64,000 bases of DNA from Peterkaempfera bronchialis. GTDB taxonomy: Bacteria > Actinomycetota > Actinomycetes > Streptomycetales > Streptomycetaceae. A model generated the notes under the pieces. The model ran no database searches and was not told the origin of the DNA. It saw only the letters and a list, made by a program, of their open reading frames with translations. The position numbers and the translations under genes were made by a program. Positions 15,809-24,591 of the stretch are shown here, in pieces; within the stretch, counting starts at the first letter, position 1, and each line of letters starts with the position of its first letter. The DNA lies in assembly GCF_003258605.2 (NCBI RefSeq), contig NZ_CP031264.1, forward strand, positions 248,001-312,000, written 5' to 3'.

Positions 15809-17317
15809 TCACGCTGGCTGCGGCGCCTGGGCCAGCAGTTCGCGGCGCAGGACCTTGCCGGTCGGGGTGTGCGGCAGTTCGTCGAGGAAGTGGACCGCGT
15901 CGGGGGTCTTGGACGAGCGCAGCCGCTGCCGGACGAAGGCGCGCATGCCGTCCTCGGTGGCGGAGGCGCCGGGCTTCAGCACGATGAAGGCGCCGATCCG
16001 CTGGCCCCACTCCTCGTCGGGTATCCCGACGACGGCGGCGTCGCGGACGTCCGGGTGGCGCTGGAGCACGGCCTCGATCTCGGCCGGGGCGATGTTCTCG
16101 CCGCCTCGGATGATGGTGTCGTCGGCGCGGCCCCGGACGAACAGGTACCCCTCCGCGTCGAGGTGGCCCTCGTCGCGGGTCGCGAACCAGCCGTCCGCGT
16201 CGGTGACCGGGCCGCTCTCCCGGTACTCCCCCGCGACCTGTGCACCCTTGACGTAGATCATGCCGATGGCTCCGGGCGGGCAGGGCTGTCCGGCCTCGTC
16301 GCGGATCTCGATGGCCACCGAGGGCAGCGGGCGTCCGACGGACCCGAGCCGTGCCCGAACGTCGGGGTCCTCGCTGTCCAGCGCCCGCCGGTGGTCCTCG
16401 GGCCCGAGGACGGCGACCGAGGAGGAGGTCTCGGTCAGGCCGTAGGCGTTGACGAAGCCGGTGCCGGGCAGCAGGGTGAGCGCGCGTTCCAGCACGGTGC
16501 TGGGGAGCCGGGCCCCGCCGTACGACAGTGAGCGCAGCGTCGTCGGCGCCGGGGTGTCGCCGCGCTCCAGCTCGTCCACGATGCGGGCCAGCATGGTCGG
16601 TACCAGCATGGCGTGGGTGACCCGTTCGGCGGCGACCGTCTCCAGCCATGCCGTGGCGGTGAAGGTCTCCAGGTAGACCACCCGCCGGCCGGAGTAGAGG
16701 TTGGACAGCAGGTTGGCCACGGCGGCGATGTGGTAGGGCGGCACGCTGACGATCACGGCCTCGTCGGCGTCGGCGCCGCCGAATTCGACGCTGCCCAGCA
16801 CATAGGCCGCGAGGTGGCGGTGGCGGAGCACCGCGCTCTTGGGTGCCGCGGTGGTCCCGCTGGTCAGCAGGAGGACGGCCACCTCGTCCGGGTCCGGCTG
16901 GACCGGTGCCGTCGGGGTCGGCGGGTGTCCGGCGCAGAGCTCGGTCCAGTCCCGCAGCCCGATCGCCCGCACGACATTGCCGAGGCCGGCCAGTGCGGTG
17001 TCGTCGCTGATCAGCAGGGTGCGGCCCTGCCGGGCGACGGCGTCGTGGAGTTGTTCGCGCGCCAGGCGGTAGTTCAGCGGCAGCAGCGGCACACCGGCGG
17101 CAGCGGCGGCGAAGAGCGCCAGCGGGAAGGCCGGGCCGTTCTCGCCCATGAAGACGACGGTGTCGATGTCCTGCGCGGTCACCTGGGACGCGCCGGCGTA
17201 GGCCTGGTCGCGCAGCTGCTCGCCGGTGAGGCCGTTCTGCGCGGTCCCGAGGGCGAGGCGGTCGCCGTGGCCGGCGGCGACCATGTCGAGCAGAGTCAGG
17301 AGGTTCACAACACCCAT
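15809..17317 (-). CDS. Acyl-CoA synthetase (ANL superfamily ligase)
   Basis: A full-length 502-residue ANL enzyme that should adenylate a carboxylic acid and form the CoA thioester. Motifs in order: LLLTSGTTAAPKSAVLRHRH (P-loop, with A for G at one position), NAYGLTETSSSVAVLGP (A5), DGWFATRDEGHLDAEGYLFV (A7), GRADDTIIRGGENIAPAEIE (A8 hinge), and PHTPTGKVLRRELL with the catalytic Lys near the end. ATG 17317 directly follows GAGGG, so GTG 17308 is a plausible alternative start with better spacing. It sits between the 103-residue protein and the degenerate ANL gene, in one operon behind an island operator at 17693. Confidence 0.9.
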   Translation of the reverse strand: MGVVNLLTLLDMVAAGHGDRLALGTAQNGLTGEQLRDQAYAGASQVTAQDIDTVVFMGENGPAFPLALFAAAAAGVPLLPLNYRLAREQLHDAVARQGRTLLISDDTALAGLGNVVRAIGLRDWTELCAGHPPTPTAPVQPDPDEVAVLLLTSGTTAAPKSAVLRHRHLAAYVLGSVEFGGADADEAVIVSVPPYHIAAVANLLSNLYSGRRVVYLETFTATAWLETVAAERVTHAMLVPTMLARIVDELERGDTPAPTTLRSLSYGGARLPSTVLERALTLLPGTGFVNAYGLTETSSSVAVLGPEDHRRALDSEDPDVRARLGSVGRPLPSVAIEIRDEAGQPCPPGAIGMIYVKGAQVAGEYRESGPVTDADGWFATRDEGHLDAEGYLFVRGRADDTIIRGGENIAPAEIEAVLQRHPDVRDAAVVGIPDEEWGQRIGAFIVLKPGASATEDGMRAFVRQRLRSSKTPDAVHFLDELPHTPTGKVLRRELLAQAPQPA

Positions 17318-17323
17318 CCCTCA

Positions 17324-17635
17324 CTAGTCCGATGCGGGAAGCTGCTTGGCGGTCTTGACCGGAAGGGGTTCGCCGTCGACCGAGAGGCAGCCGGGGCCGG
17401 GCTTCACACAGAGCAGTTCCAGGCCGGAGGCCTCGTGGATGTACCGCTTGCCGAGGAGCGTCTGCGCCCCTGCCGCCTCCACCGCGCCGGGCGCCTCGGG
17501 CGCTGCCTCGCCCGGCCCCAGCAGGGGAGCCCCCGCGTGGAGGACGCGGAGGGGCTGGGACGGCCCTCGGACCACGATGACCTCGACCGGGCCGACGGCG
17601 CTGTGCAGATGCGTTCCCACTGCGAGTTCTGTCAT
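17324..17635 (-). CDS. Small conserved protein of acyl-CoA/steroid-type clusters
   Basis: A 103-residue protein starting at ATG 17635 with GGGAG upstream. The N-terminal half (GTHLHSAVGPVEVIVVRGP) and the end (TLLGKRYIHEASGLELLCVK, then VKTAKQLPASD) are separated by an Ala/Pro/Gly-rich loop. The pattern LGKRY...LELLC.K.G.G.LS...K.AK.LPASD is one I recall from small unnamed proteins beside acyl-CoA synthetases in actinobacterial fatty-acid and steroid clusters; no activity is known to me. It is the first gene of the operon that continues into the two ANL genes. Confidence 0.65.
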   Translation of the reverse strand: MTELAVGTHLHSAVGPVEVIVVRGPSQPLRVLHAGAPLLGPGEAAPEAPGAVEAAGAQTLLGKRYIHEASGLELLCVKPGPGCLSVDGEPLPVKTAKQLPASD

Positions 17636-17692
17636 CGTCGCTGCTCCCTGTGCTGGGTGGCCGCCCTGGACGGCGGCGCTGGCCACTAAGCT

Positions 17693-17711
17693 TATGGTAT
17701 CAGATACCGTA
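17693..17711. promoter_or_regulatory. Island operator A (TACSGTA-N5-TACSGTA)
   Basis: TATGGTA (17693-17699) and TACCGTA (17705-17711) are separated by five bases. The site sits in a larger palindrome at 17688-17716 with 13-bp arms differing at one position. It lies 58 bases upstream of the 103-residue gene, in the 104-bp gap after the enoyl-CoA hydratase gene, and so would control the ANL operon. Confidence 0.75.
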
Positions 17712-17739
17712 AGCTTGTCTATATGGTCCTGCCGCCGGC

Positions 17740-18564
17740 TCAGCGGCCTCGGAACCGGGGCGCCCTGCGCTCCTTGAAGGCCTGCATGGCCTCCTGGGCG
17801 TCGTCCCCGATGCCCAGGCCCAGCAGGGTCACCTCGGTCTTGCAGACCTGGTCGAAGGAGCTGTCGTAGGCGTCGTTGAGCTGGCCCTTGATGTGCCCCA
17901 GGCCGATGGTCGGCCCTGCGGCCAGCCGGCGGGCGAAGTCACCGGCGACCTCGATCAGCCGGTCGTCGGGCACACAGCGGTTGGCCAGCCCCCACTCCTC
18001 GGCCTGAGCACCGGTCACCGGCTCGCCGAGCAGCGCGATCTCCTTGGCCCGCACCGGGCTCACCGACCGTGCGAGCAGATAGGCGCCAGCCCCCTCCAGA
18101 GGCAGTCCCCGGTTGACGAAGACCTCGGAGAAGCGGGCCGACTCGGCAGCGATCACCAGGTCGCACGCCAGCGCGAAGTTGCAGCCGAAGCCGTACGCCG
18201 GTCCGTTCACCGCCGCGACAAAGGGCTTCTCGTTCTCCCACAGATCGCGGATCAGCCGCCACCAGCCGAAGCGGCGGCCGTCCTCGCGGGCGATGTTGGC
18301 GGGTGAGCCGCGCCGCCCGTCGGGCCGGATCTCGATGTGGTCCGACTGGGAGAGATCGGCCCCCGAGCAGAAGGCGTTGCCGGCACCGGTGATGACCGCG
18401 GCGCGGATCTCGGGCTCGTCGCGCACCTCGGCGATGGCGGCGATCAGCGCGTTGCGCAGCGGGTGGTCCACGGCGTTGCGCAGCTGCGGCCGGTTCATGG
18501 TGAGCCAGGCGATGCCGTCCGCGACCTTGAAGTCGAGACCGACCGCGGAGAAGTCGTCAAGCAT
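17740..18564 (-). CDS. Enoyl-CoA hydratase/isomerase (crotonase)
   Basis: A 274-residue crotonase. IAWLTMNRPQLRNAVDHPLR opens the fold, AFCSGADLSQ and NGPAYGFGCNFALACDLVIA form the oxyanion hole, and FSEVFVNRGLPLEGAGAYLL carries the acidic active-site region. It probably hydrates an enoyl-CoA during chain shortening. I chose ATG 18564, which has AGGTGG six bases upstream; GTG 18573 in frame is weaker. It is the last gene of the operon that begins with the CoA-transferase at 23243. Confidence 0.88.
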   Translation of the reverse strand: MLDDFSAVGLDFKVADGIAWLTMNRPQLRNAVDHPLRNALIAAIAEVRDEPEIRAAVITGAGNAFCSGADLSQSDHIEIRPDGRRGSPANIAREDGRRFGWWRLIRDLWENEKPFVAAVNGPAYGFGCNFALACDLVIAAESARFSEVFVNRGLPLEGAGAYLLARSVSPVRAKEIALLGEPVTGAQAEEWGLANRCVPDDRLIEVAGDFARRLAAGPTIGLGHIKGQLNDAYDSSFDQVCKTEVTLLGLGIGDDAQEAMQAFKERRAPRFRGR

Positions 18565-18608
18565 GGTGTCCACCTGTCCGTACGGAGGGATGTCGGGGCA
18601 GCGGTGAG

Positions 18609-19745
18609 TCAGGAGTCGGACAGCACCAGGGTTCCGGCGGCGCTGAACATGCCGCCGATGCCCTGGACCAGGCTGGTGCGCACGCCGTCGACCTGGACGG
18701 CGGCGTCACCGCGCAGCTGGCGCACCGCCTCCTGGATGGCGAACATGCCGTACATGCCGGTGTGCGTGTACAGCAGCCCGCCGCCGTTGGTGTTCATCGG
18801 CAGCGAGCCGCCCGGCAGGGTGGCCCCGCTCTCGATGAAGGGCACCGCCTCGCCACGGCCGACGAAGCCCAGGTCCTCCAGGCCGTACAGCGGGATGTGC
18901 GCATAGGCGTCGTAGACCATCAGGTGGTCGATGTCGGCGGTGGTCAGATCGGCCTCCCGGAGGGCGGCGGCCGCCGCCTCCCGGAAGCCGGCGAAGGTGG
19001 TGAGGTCCTCCATCGAGGAGGGCCCCGGGCCCTCGCTCGACTCCCCGGAGCCCCGTACGGTCACCGGCCGGTGGCGCATCGGCAGGTCGGCGGCCCGCTC
19101 GGCGGACATCAGCACCAGCGCGCCGCCGCCGTCGGTGAGCGGGCAGCACTCCAGCACATGGAACGGCCAGGCGATCAGCCGGGAGTTCAGCACCGCCTCG
19201 GTGTCCAGCAGCTTGTTGCGCAGCGCCCGGGGATTCTGCGAGGCCCATGCGGACTGGGCCACCGGCACGGCGGCAAGCGCCTCATGGCTCAGGCCGTACC
19301 GGTGCAGATAGGCCATGGCGGGGAGGGTGAACCAGGAGAAGGTGCCCGACACCCCGTACGGCTGCTCGAACTGGCCCACCGCGCTGGAGGGGTTCGGGCT
19401 CCAGCCGGGGGCGCCGACCCGGGACCGGCCGGATTCGCCGTGCGCGACCACGACCACGGAGGCGGCGCCGGACCGGATGGCGGCCACCGCATGCCGGACA
19501 TGCAGCATGTAGGAGCAGCCGCCGACCATGGTGCCGTCCAGCCAGCGCGGCCGGATGCCGAGGTAGTGGGCGACGTCCACCGGGGGCAGGGTCGTCGCGA
19601 TCCCGTCCACGTCGGCCGGGGTGAGGCCGCACTCGGCCAGTGCGGTGCGCACCGACTCGGCGGCCAGGCTGATCGCCGACTGGTCCGGCACGATGCCGAT
19701 GCGGGCCGACTCGGCCGCTCCTGCGATGACCACCGTGGACGTCAC
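18609..19745 (-). CDS. Lipid-transfer/thiolase-like protein, probable retro-aldolase subunit
   Basis: A 378-residue thiolase-fold protein of the SCPx/Ltp branch: MTSTVVIAGAAES start, GTMVGGCSYMLHVRHAV at the usual nucleophile position, DIDHLMVYDAYAHIPLYGLE and LPMNTNGGGLLYTHTGMYGM near the end. It partners with the DUF35 gene immediately upstream; GTG 19745 overlaps that gene's stop by four bases, with AAGGAG upstream. In mycobacterial steroid catabolism the equivalent Ltp2 plus DUF35 pair performs a retro-aldol cleavage of a beta-hydroxyacyl-CoA. By analogy this pair would cut the product of the MaoC hydratase encoded next door. A thiolase role is the alternative, since a Cys is present at GGCS. 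Confidence 0.82.
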   Translation of the reverse strand: MTSTVVIAGAAESARIGIVPDQSAISLAAESVRTALAECGLTPADVDGIATTLPPVDVAHYLGIRPRWLDGTMVGGCSYMLHVRHAVAAIRSGAASVVVVAHGESGRSRVGAPGWSPNPSSAVGQFEQPYGVSGTFSWFTLPAMAYLHRYGLSHEALAAVPVAQSAWASQNPRALRNKLLDTEAVLNSRLIAWPFHVLECCPLTDGGGALVLMSAERAADLPMRHRPVTVRGSGESSEGPGPSSMEDLTTFAGFREAAAAALREADLTTADIDHLMVYDAYAHIPLYGLEDLGFVGRGEAVPFIESGATLPGGSLPMNTNGGGLLYTHTGMYGMFAIQEAVRQLRGDAAVQVDGVRTSLVQGIGGMFSAAGTLVLSDS

Positions 19746-20164
19746 GGGCGTGCTCCTTCCCCGACCCGGGGCCGGAACTGCGGCAGCGAGAGGTCGCCGC
19801 GCTTCTCGAAGGTGACTTCGACCGGCAGCCCGACGTGGATGTGGTCCGGGGTCTGCGGGATGCCGACGATGTTCGCCGTCAGCCGGGGCCCCTCGTCCAG
19901 TCGGACGAAGGCGATGGCATAGGGCGCGTCGTCCTCGTAGCCCGGCGCGGGCATGTGGTTGATGACAAACGACTCGACGGTCCCCCGGCCGGAGGCCCTG
20001 GTCCAGGTCACCTCGTCGGAGGCGCAGTGCGGGCAGCAGGCGCGCGGATAGAAGAAGACCTCGCCGCAGGCGCCGCACCTGGGCAGCCACAGCTCGCCCT
20101 CCGCGGCCTTGTCCCAGAAGGTCCGGGTCTCCGGTGTGGGCACCGGCACAAACCGCTTGCTCAT
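19742..20164 (-). CDS. DUF35 zinc-ribbon/OB-fold protein, partner of the Ltp protein
   Basis: A 140-residue protein with a rubredoxin-like zinc ribbon (CGAC at about residue 30 and CPHC near 44) followed by an OB-fold (SGRGTVESFVINH, PYAIAFVRLDEGPRL, VEVTFEKRGD). DUF35 proteins form complexes with thiolase-like Ltp proteins and bind the acyl-CoA. The ATG at 20164 overlaps the MaoC stop as ATGA and the stop overlaps the Ltp start as GTGA, so the three are translationally coupled. Confidence 0.88.
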   Translation of the reverse strand: MSKRFVPVPTPETRTFWDKAAEGELWLPRCGACGEVFFYPRACCPHCASDEVTWTRASGRGTVESFVINHMPAPGYEDDAPYAIAFVRLDEGPRLTANIVGIPQTPDHIHVGLPVEVTFEKRGDLSLPQFRPRVGEGARP

Positions 20165-21018
20165 CGGGCGCCCTCCGGCTCGACCACGGCACGTCCCTGC
20201 GAGAGCACCGAGGTGCCGTCCTGGGTGCGGGTGGCGAAGAGGACCTCGCCGTCCTCCAGCCAGAGCGCGGTGCTCAGCGTGTCACCGGGCAGCACCGGCG
20301 CGGAGAACCGGGCGCTCATCGAGCGGAAGCGGGCGGGATCGGACCCGGCGGCGGCGTGCAGGATCGCGCGGCCGACGAAGCCATAGGTGCACAGGCCGTG
20401 CAGGATCGGCCGGGGGAAGCCGCCGGCCACGGCGAACGCGGGGTCGGAGTGCAGCGGGTTGCGGTCGCCGGACAGCCGGTAGAGCAGGGCCTGCCAGGGA
20501 ACCGTCCGCTGCTCGACCACCACATCGGGCTCGCGGTCCGGCGCCGCCCAGGTGGTGCTCGGCCCCCGGTCGCCGCCGAAGCCGCCCTCACCGCGCAGGA
20601 ACGCCCCGCCCGACATCCGGGCCAGCGGCGAGCCGTCCGGGCCGGTCAGCAGCGACTCGGTGGTGATCAGCGCGCCGCTGCCCTTGTCGTGGATGCCGGT
20701 GACCGTGGAGGAGTAGAAGCCGCTCCCCTCGGGTGCCAGCGGTCCGGTGATCTCGACGGACTGGAACGCGTGGACCATCCTGGTCAGGTCGATGTCGCCG
20801 TAGGACAGGCGCGGCGCACCGTACCCGAGCACCACGGGGAAGGTCGGCAGGACGGACTGCGGGACGGACCGGGTGTTCTCGGTGGTGAACGCCAGTTCGT
20901 CGATGGACTCGTCGGTGCCCGCGCCGACGCCGACGGCGTAGAGCAGCGCCTGGTCGGAGGTCCAGGTGACCGGGTGCGGCTCGGTGGCGCTGCCGACGAT
21001 GGAGAAGTCGAGCGCCAT
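20161..21018 (-). CDS. MaoC-type (R)-specific enoyl-CoA hydratase, double hot-dog
   Basis: A 285-residue protein with two hot-dog domains. The second holds the hydratase-2 motif: YRLSGDRNPLHSDPAFAVAG followed by GFPRPILHGLCTYGFVGRA, with the catalytic Asp and His visible (D in SGDRNPLHSD and its H). The length matches the fused MFE-2-like hydratases rather than the split ChsH1/ChsH2 form. It would add water across the double bond made by an acyl-CoA dehydrogenase, giving the substrate for the SDR or the Ltp/DUF35 retro-aldolase. Its ATG follows the SDR stop (TGACATG). Confidence 0.9.
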   Translation of the reverse strand: MALDFSIVGSATEPHPVTWTSDQALLYAVGVGAGTDESIDELAFTTENTRSVPQSVLPTFPVVLGYGAPRLSYGDIDLTRMVHAFQSVEITGPLAPEGSGFYSSTVTGIHDKGSGALITTESLLTGPDGSPLARMSGGAFLRGEGGFGGDRGPSTTWAAPDREPDVVVEQRTVPWQALLYRLSGDRNPLHSDPAFAVAGGFPRPILHGLCTYGFVGRAILHAAAGSDPARFRSMSARFSAPVLPGDTLSTALWLEDGEVLFATRTQDGTSVLSQGRAVVEPEGAR

Positions 21019-21019
21019 G

Positions 21020-21952
21020 TCAGCCTTCCTGCGGTCCGTACGGGTGGGAGTCGAAGACGCTGACGTTCCCGGCGGCCTTCTCGAAGACGGCCGGGAACCG
21101 CTCCTCGATGGCCTCGAACGTCAGCGGGCCGTCGACCTGCAAGGACGAGCCGATCCGCCAGCCTTCGGCCACCCCGACATAGCCGCCCACCACGCTGAAC
21201 ACCCGCCCGGTCACGCCGCCGGACCGCTCGCTGCCCAGCCAGACCACAAACGGCGAGACATGCTGGGGCGCCAGCGGGTCGAAGCCCTCCTCGATGTCGA
21301 GCGACATCCCGGCGGTCGCGGTCAGCCGGGTCTTGGCCACCGGAGCGATCGCATTGACCGTGACCCCGTAGCGGGCCAGCTCCATGGCGGCGATGATCGT
21401 GAAACTGGCGATCCCGCCCTTGGCCGCCCCGTAGTTGGACTGGCCGAAGTTGCCGAAGAGTCCGCTGCCCGAGGAGGTGTTCACCACCCGCCCGACCACC
21501 GGCTTGCCCGCCTTGGCCTGGTCGCGCCAGAAGCGGCCGGCGGCCCGGGTCATCGCGAAGGTGCCGCGGAGGTGGACCCTGACGACGCTGTCCCACTCCT
21601 CGAAGTCCATGTTGAGCAGCGTCTTGTCGCGCAGGATGCCCGCGTTGTTCACCAGCACATGCAGGCCGCCGAACTCCTCGACGGCCTGCTCGACAATGCG
21701 CGCCGAGCCCTGCTCGTCGGAGACGTCGTCGCTGTTGGCGACCGCCGCCCCGCCCTCGGAGCGGATGAGCTCGGCCACCTCCTGCGCGGGGCCGGAGGAC
21801 GATCCCGTACCGTCGCCCGCTCCGCCCAGGTCGTTGACGACGACGGCGGCACCGGCGCGGGCGAACGCCAGGGCGTGCTCACGCCCGATTCCGCGCCCGC
21901 CCCCGGTGACGACGACCACCCGCCCGCTGAGCGGACCCTGTGCCTCAACCAT
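21020..21952 (-). CDS. Short-chain dehydrogenase of the MFE-2 hydroxyacyl-CoA type
   Basis: A 310-residue SDR. VVVVTGGGRGIGREHALAFA is the cofactor-binding TGxxxGxG, NDLGG follows beta-2, HVLVNNAGILRDK is the NNAG motif, and SSGSGLFGNFGQSNYGAAKG contains the catalytic Ser, Tyr and Lys. The sequence RDKTLLNMDFEEWD and the long C-terminal extension match the dehydrogenase part of peroxisomal-type multifunctional enzyme 2, so oxidation of a (3R)-hydroxyacyl-CoA is likely. Start at ATG 21952 with GGGA upstream. It is the second gene of the operon, between the CoA-transferase and the hydratase. Confidence 0.88.
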   Translation of the reverse strand: MVEAQGPLSGRVVVVTGGGRGIGREHALAFARAGAAVVVNDLGGAGDGTGSSSGPAQEVAELIRSEGGAAVANSDDVSDEQGSARIVEQAVEEFGGLHVLVNNAGILRDKTLLNMDFEEWDSVVRVHLRGTFAMTRAAGRFWRDQAKAGKPVVGRVVNTSSGSGLFGNFGQSNYGAAKGGIASFTIIAAMELARYGVTVNAIAPVAKTRLTATAGMSLDIEEGFDPLAPQHVSPFVVWLGSERSGGVTGRVFSVVGGYVGVAEGWRIGSSLQVDGPLTFEAIEERFPAVFEKAAGNVSVFDSHPYGPQEG

Positions 21953-22022
21953 GTTCCCGCATCCCTTCGATAGCCGCTGTGACAGGTCGTCAGCAGCGTC
22001 GTGAAAGCGTTGTCGACGGCGG

Positions 22023-23243
22023 TTACAGAACCGCCCCGGAGTCCTTGGCCACGGCGATCTCCGCCCAGCTGAGGCCGAATTCCAGCAGGATCTCCTCGGT
22101 GTGCTCACCGTGTTCGGGGGCCCGGGCCGGCGCGGGCGGTCGCTCGTCGAACTGCACCGGGCTGCCCGCCATCCGGTACTCGACGCCCGCTTCGTCGACA
22201 TTGGCGATGAAGTAGTCGTTCGCCAGCGCCTGCGGATCGCTGAGCACCTCGCGGGGCGACGCGACCACCGCCCAGACGCCCTCCTCGTCGGCCAGCGCCT
22301 TGGTCCAGTGGTCGAGGTCGTGTTCGGCGAAGACGGCGTTGAGCTCGGCCGTCGCCGCCTCCGCGTTGGCGATGAGCCGGCTGGACGGGGTGAACCTCGG
22401 GTCGTCGGCCAGCTCGGGCCTGCCGATCCGGCGGACGAAGGCGTCCCAGTACCGGTCCGGTTGCAGGAACACCAGCTGGATCCACCGCCCGTCGCTGGTG
22501 CGGTACTTCTGCACCACCGGGTTGGGAGAGAGGCTGGAGTCGGTCATGGCCGTCCGTTCGACTCCGAAGAACTCGGCGGCCATGATGTCGGGGCTCATCG
22601 TCCACACGGCCTGGGAGAGCAGCGAGACGTCCACCACGCTCGGGGTGCCGGTGGCGAGCCGGCGGTAGAGCGCCGCCGCGATTCCTCCGGCCAGGGTCAT
22701 CCCGCTCGGCAGGTCGCCGAAGGCGGGCGTCTGCGCGATGGGCCGGCCGTTCTCCGGCGGGGTCACCGCGAAGGCCACGCCGCCCCGGGCCATATAGCTG
22801 GCCGCGTCGAAGCCGCCCTGGTGGGCCTGCGGGCCCCGGGGGCCGTGCCCGGACCCCCGGGCGTAGATGATGTCCGGGTTGATGGCCCGGATGTCCTCCA
22901 CATCGATCTTCAGGCGGCGACGCGCGTCGGGCAGCCAGTTGGTGAGGAAGACATCGGCCGACTTCACCAGCCGGGCCAGGATGTCGCGGCCCGTCTCGGT
23001 GCGCAGGTCGAGGCCGATGCTGCGCTTGCCCCGGTTGCCGATCTCCATCATGAAGTCGCGGTCCGCCTTGGCGTCGCCGCGCCGCAGACCGGAGATGACG
23101 AGGCTGCGGCCGGGGTCGCCCCCGCGCACGTCCTCGACCTTGATCACATCCGCACCCCAGTCGGCGAGCACCGCACCGGTCGACGGGACGAAGGTCCACG
23201 ACGCGATCTCGACGACACGGACTCCCTGGAGGACGCCGGCCAT
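22023..23243 (-). CDS. CaiB/BaiF family III acyl-CoA transferase
   Basis: A 406-residue family III CoA-transferase: GVRVVEIASWTFVPSTGAVL, ADWGADVIKVEDVRGGDPGR, IGNRGKRSIGLDL and FLTNWLPDARRRLKIDVEDI are the usual N-terminal blocks. QGGFDAASYMARGG holds the Asp expected to form the aspartyl-CoA anhydride. It would move CoA onto the pathway's carboxylic acid. I chose ATG 23243, which has GAGGGAG at nine bases; ATG 23252 is in frame. First gene of the operon running to 17740, with island operator B 81 bases upstream. Confidence 0.88.
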   Translation of the reverse strand: MAGVLQGVRVVEIASWTFVPSTGAVLADWGADVIKVEDVRGGDPGRSLVISGLRRGDAKADRDFMMEIGNRGKRSIGLDLRTETGRDILARLVKSADVFLTNWLPDARRRLKIDVEDIRAINPDIIYARGSGHGPRGPQAHQGGFDAASYMARGGVAFAVTPPENGRPIAQTPAFGDLPSGMTLAGGIAAALYRRLATGTPSVVDVSLLSQAVWTMSPDIMAAEFFGVERTAMTDSSLSPNPVVQKYRTSDGRWIQLVFLQPDRYWDAFVRRIGRPELADDPRFTPSSRLIANAEAATAELNAVFAEHDLDHWTKALADEEGVWAVVASPREVLSDPQALANDYFIANVDEAGVEYRMAGSPVQFDERPPAPARAPEHGEHTEEILLEFGLSWAEIAVAKDSGAVL

Positions 23244-23323
23244 GCTCCTCATCTCCCTCAGCTGAGCGGCTACCGCCCCGGACAGGTGGCGGCGCGACGG
23301 AGTCGCACGTTTCCAAAACCTCA

Positions 23324-23342
23324 AACGGTATGGCTTACGGTA
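23324..23342. promoter_or_regulatory. Island operator B
   Basis: AACGGTA (23324-23330) and TACGGTA (23336-23342) with a five-base spacer, 81 bases upstream of the CoA-transferase start and in the 142-bp gap after the thiolase stop. It would control the six-gene operon 23243-17740. Confidence 0.75.
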
Positions 23343-23385
23343 TAGAGATCAGTACTGTTCGGCAAGCCCCTGGGGCGACTCGTCG

Positions 23386-24591
23386 TCATACGTCCAGGCG
23401 CTCGACGACGGTGGCGTTGGCCAGGCCCCCGGCCTCGCACATGGTCTGGAGCCCAAAGCGGCCCCCGCCGGTTTCGAGCACATCCAGCAGGGTGCACAGC
23501 AGCCGTGCGCCCGACGCCCCGAGCGGGTGGCCGAGGGCAATCGCACCGCCGTGCACATTGACCCGCCGCGGATCCGCCGAGGTCTCGTCGAGCCACGCCA
23601 ACGGCACACAGGCGAAGGCTTCGTTCACCTCGAAGGCGTCAATGGCGTCGATGGTGAGATTCGCCCTGCGCAGCGCCTTGGCGGTGGCCGGGACCACCGC
23701 CGTGAGCATCATGACCGGGTCGGCTCCGACGACGACCGACGTGTGGAAGCGGGCACGCGGGCGCAGGCCCAACCGGGCGGCCTTCTCCCGGCTGGCCAGC
23801 AGCACGGCGGATGCGCCGTCGCTGATCTGCGAGGAGTTCCCGGCCGTGACGCGCCAGTCGATCTGCGGGAACCGCCGGGCGTAGCCGTCGTCGGCGAAGG
23901 CGGGCCGCAGCGCCGCGAGCCGGGCGGCATCGGTGTCGGTGCGGATGCCGTTGTCGGCGGTCACCGGCGCGACCCCGTCGGCCGTGGTGATCGGCACGAT
24001 GCTGCGGCCCAGGTGGCCGGCGGCGCGGGCCTCGGCGGCGCGGGTGTGGGAGCGGACGGCGTACTCGTCCAGCGCGGCCCGGCTGATCCCCCACCTGGCG
24101 GCGACCAGCTCCGCCGCGATGCCCTGGGGCACCAGGCCGCCGTCGTACCGCGCCGCGAGGGTCGGCCCATACGGGTCGGCACCGGCGGTGTTGCTGAACA
24201 TCGGCACCCGGCTCATCGACTCCACACCGCAGGCGATGGCCAGGTCGTACGCGCCGGAGGCGATGCCCTGCGCGGCGAAGGCCACGGCCTGCTGGCTCGA
24301 ACCGCACTGCCGGTCGACCGTGGTCGCCGGGACGCACTCCGGGAAGCCTGCGGCCAGCACGGCGCTGCGCGTGATGTTGGAGCTCTGCTCGCCGGTCTGG
24401 GTCACACAGCCGCCGATGACGTCGTCGACCTCGGCGGGATCGACGCCCACCGTGTCGACCAGGCCCCTGAGGACCTGGGCCAGCAGGTCGACCGGATGGA
24501 GCCCGGCGAAGGCCCCGTCGGCCCGGCCCCGGACCAGCGGGCTGCGGACGGCGCCGACGATGACCGCATCGTGTGCGGGGTGCGCCGTCAT
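23386..24591 (-). CDS. Acetyl-CoA acetyltransferase-type thiolase
   Basis: A 401-residue true thiolase. The nucleophile Cys is in TTVDRQCGSSQQAVAFAAQ; ITAG-type Asn/Glu is in DAFEVNEAFACVPLAW; GGAIALGHPLGASGARLLCT provides the catalytic His; and the second Cys is in LQTMCEAGGLANATVVE. It would release acetyl- or propionyl-CoA from a 3-ketoacyl-CoA. ATG 24591 overlaps the acyl-CoA dehydrogenase stop by four bases. Last gene of the operon 27875-23386. Confidence 0.92.
   Translation of the reverse strand: MTAHPAHDAVIVGAVRSPLVRGRADGAFAGLHPVDLLAQVLRGLVDTVGVDPAEVDDVIGGCVTQTGEQSSNITRSAVLAAGFPECVPATTVDRQCGSSQQAVAFAAQGIASGAYDLAIACGVESMSRVPMFSNTAGADPYGPTLAARYDGGLVPQGIAAELVAARWGISRAALDEYAVRSHTRAAEARAAGHLGRSIVPITTADGVAPVTADNGIRTDTDAARLAALRPAFADDGYARRFPQIDWRVTAGNSSQISDGASAVLLASREKAARLGLRPRARFHTSVVVGADPVMMLTAVVPATAKALRRANLTIDAIDAFEVNEAFACVPLAWLDETSADPRRVNVHGGAIALGHPLGASGARLLCTLLDVLETGGGRFGLQTMCEAGGLANATVVERLDV

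Noticed and set aside
18609-19745. Annotation as a normal biosynthetic thiolase
   Set aside because: The late thiolase motifs are absent, the sequence follows the Ltp/SCPx pattern and the gene is coupled to DUF35.
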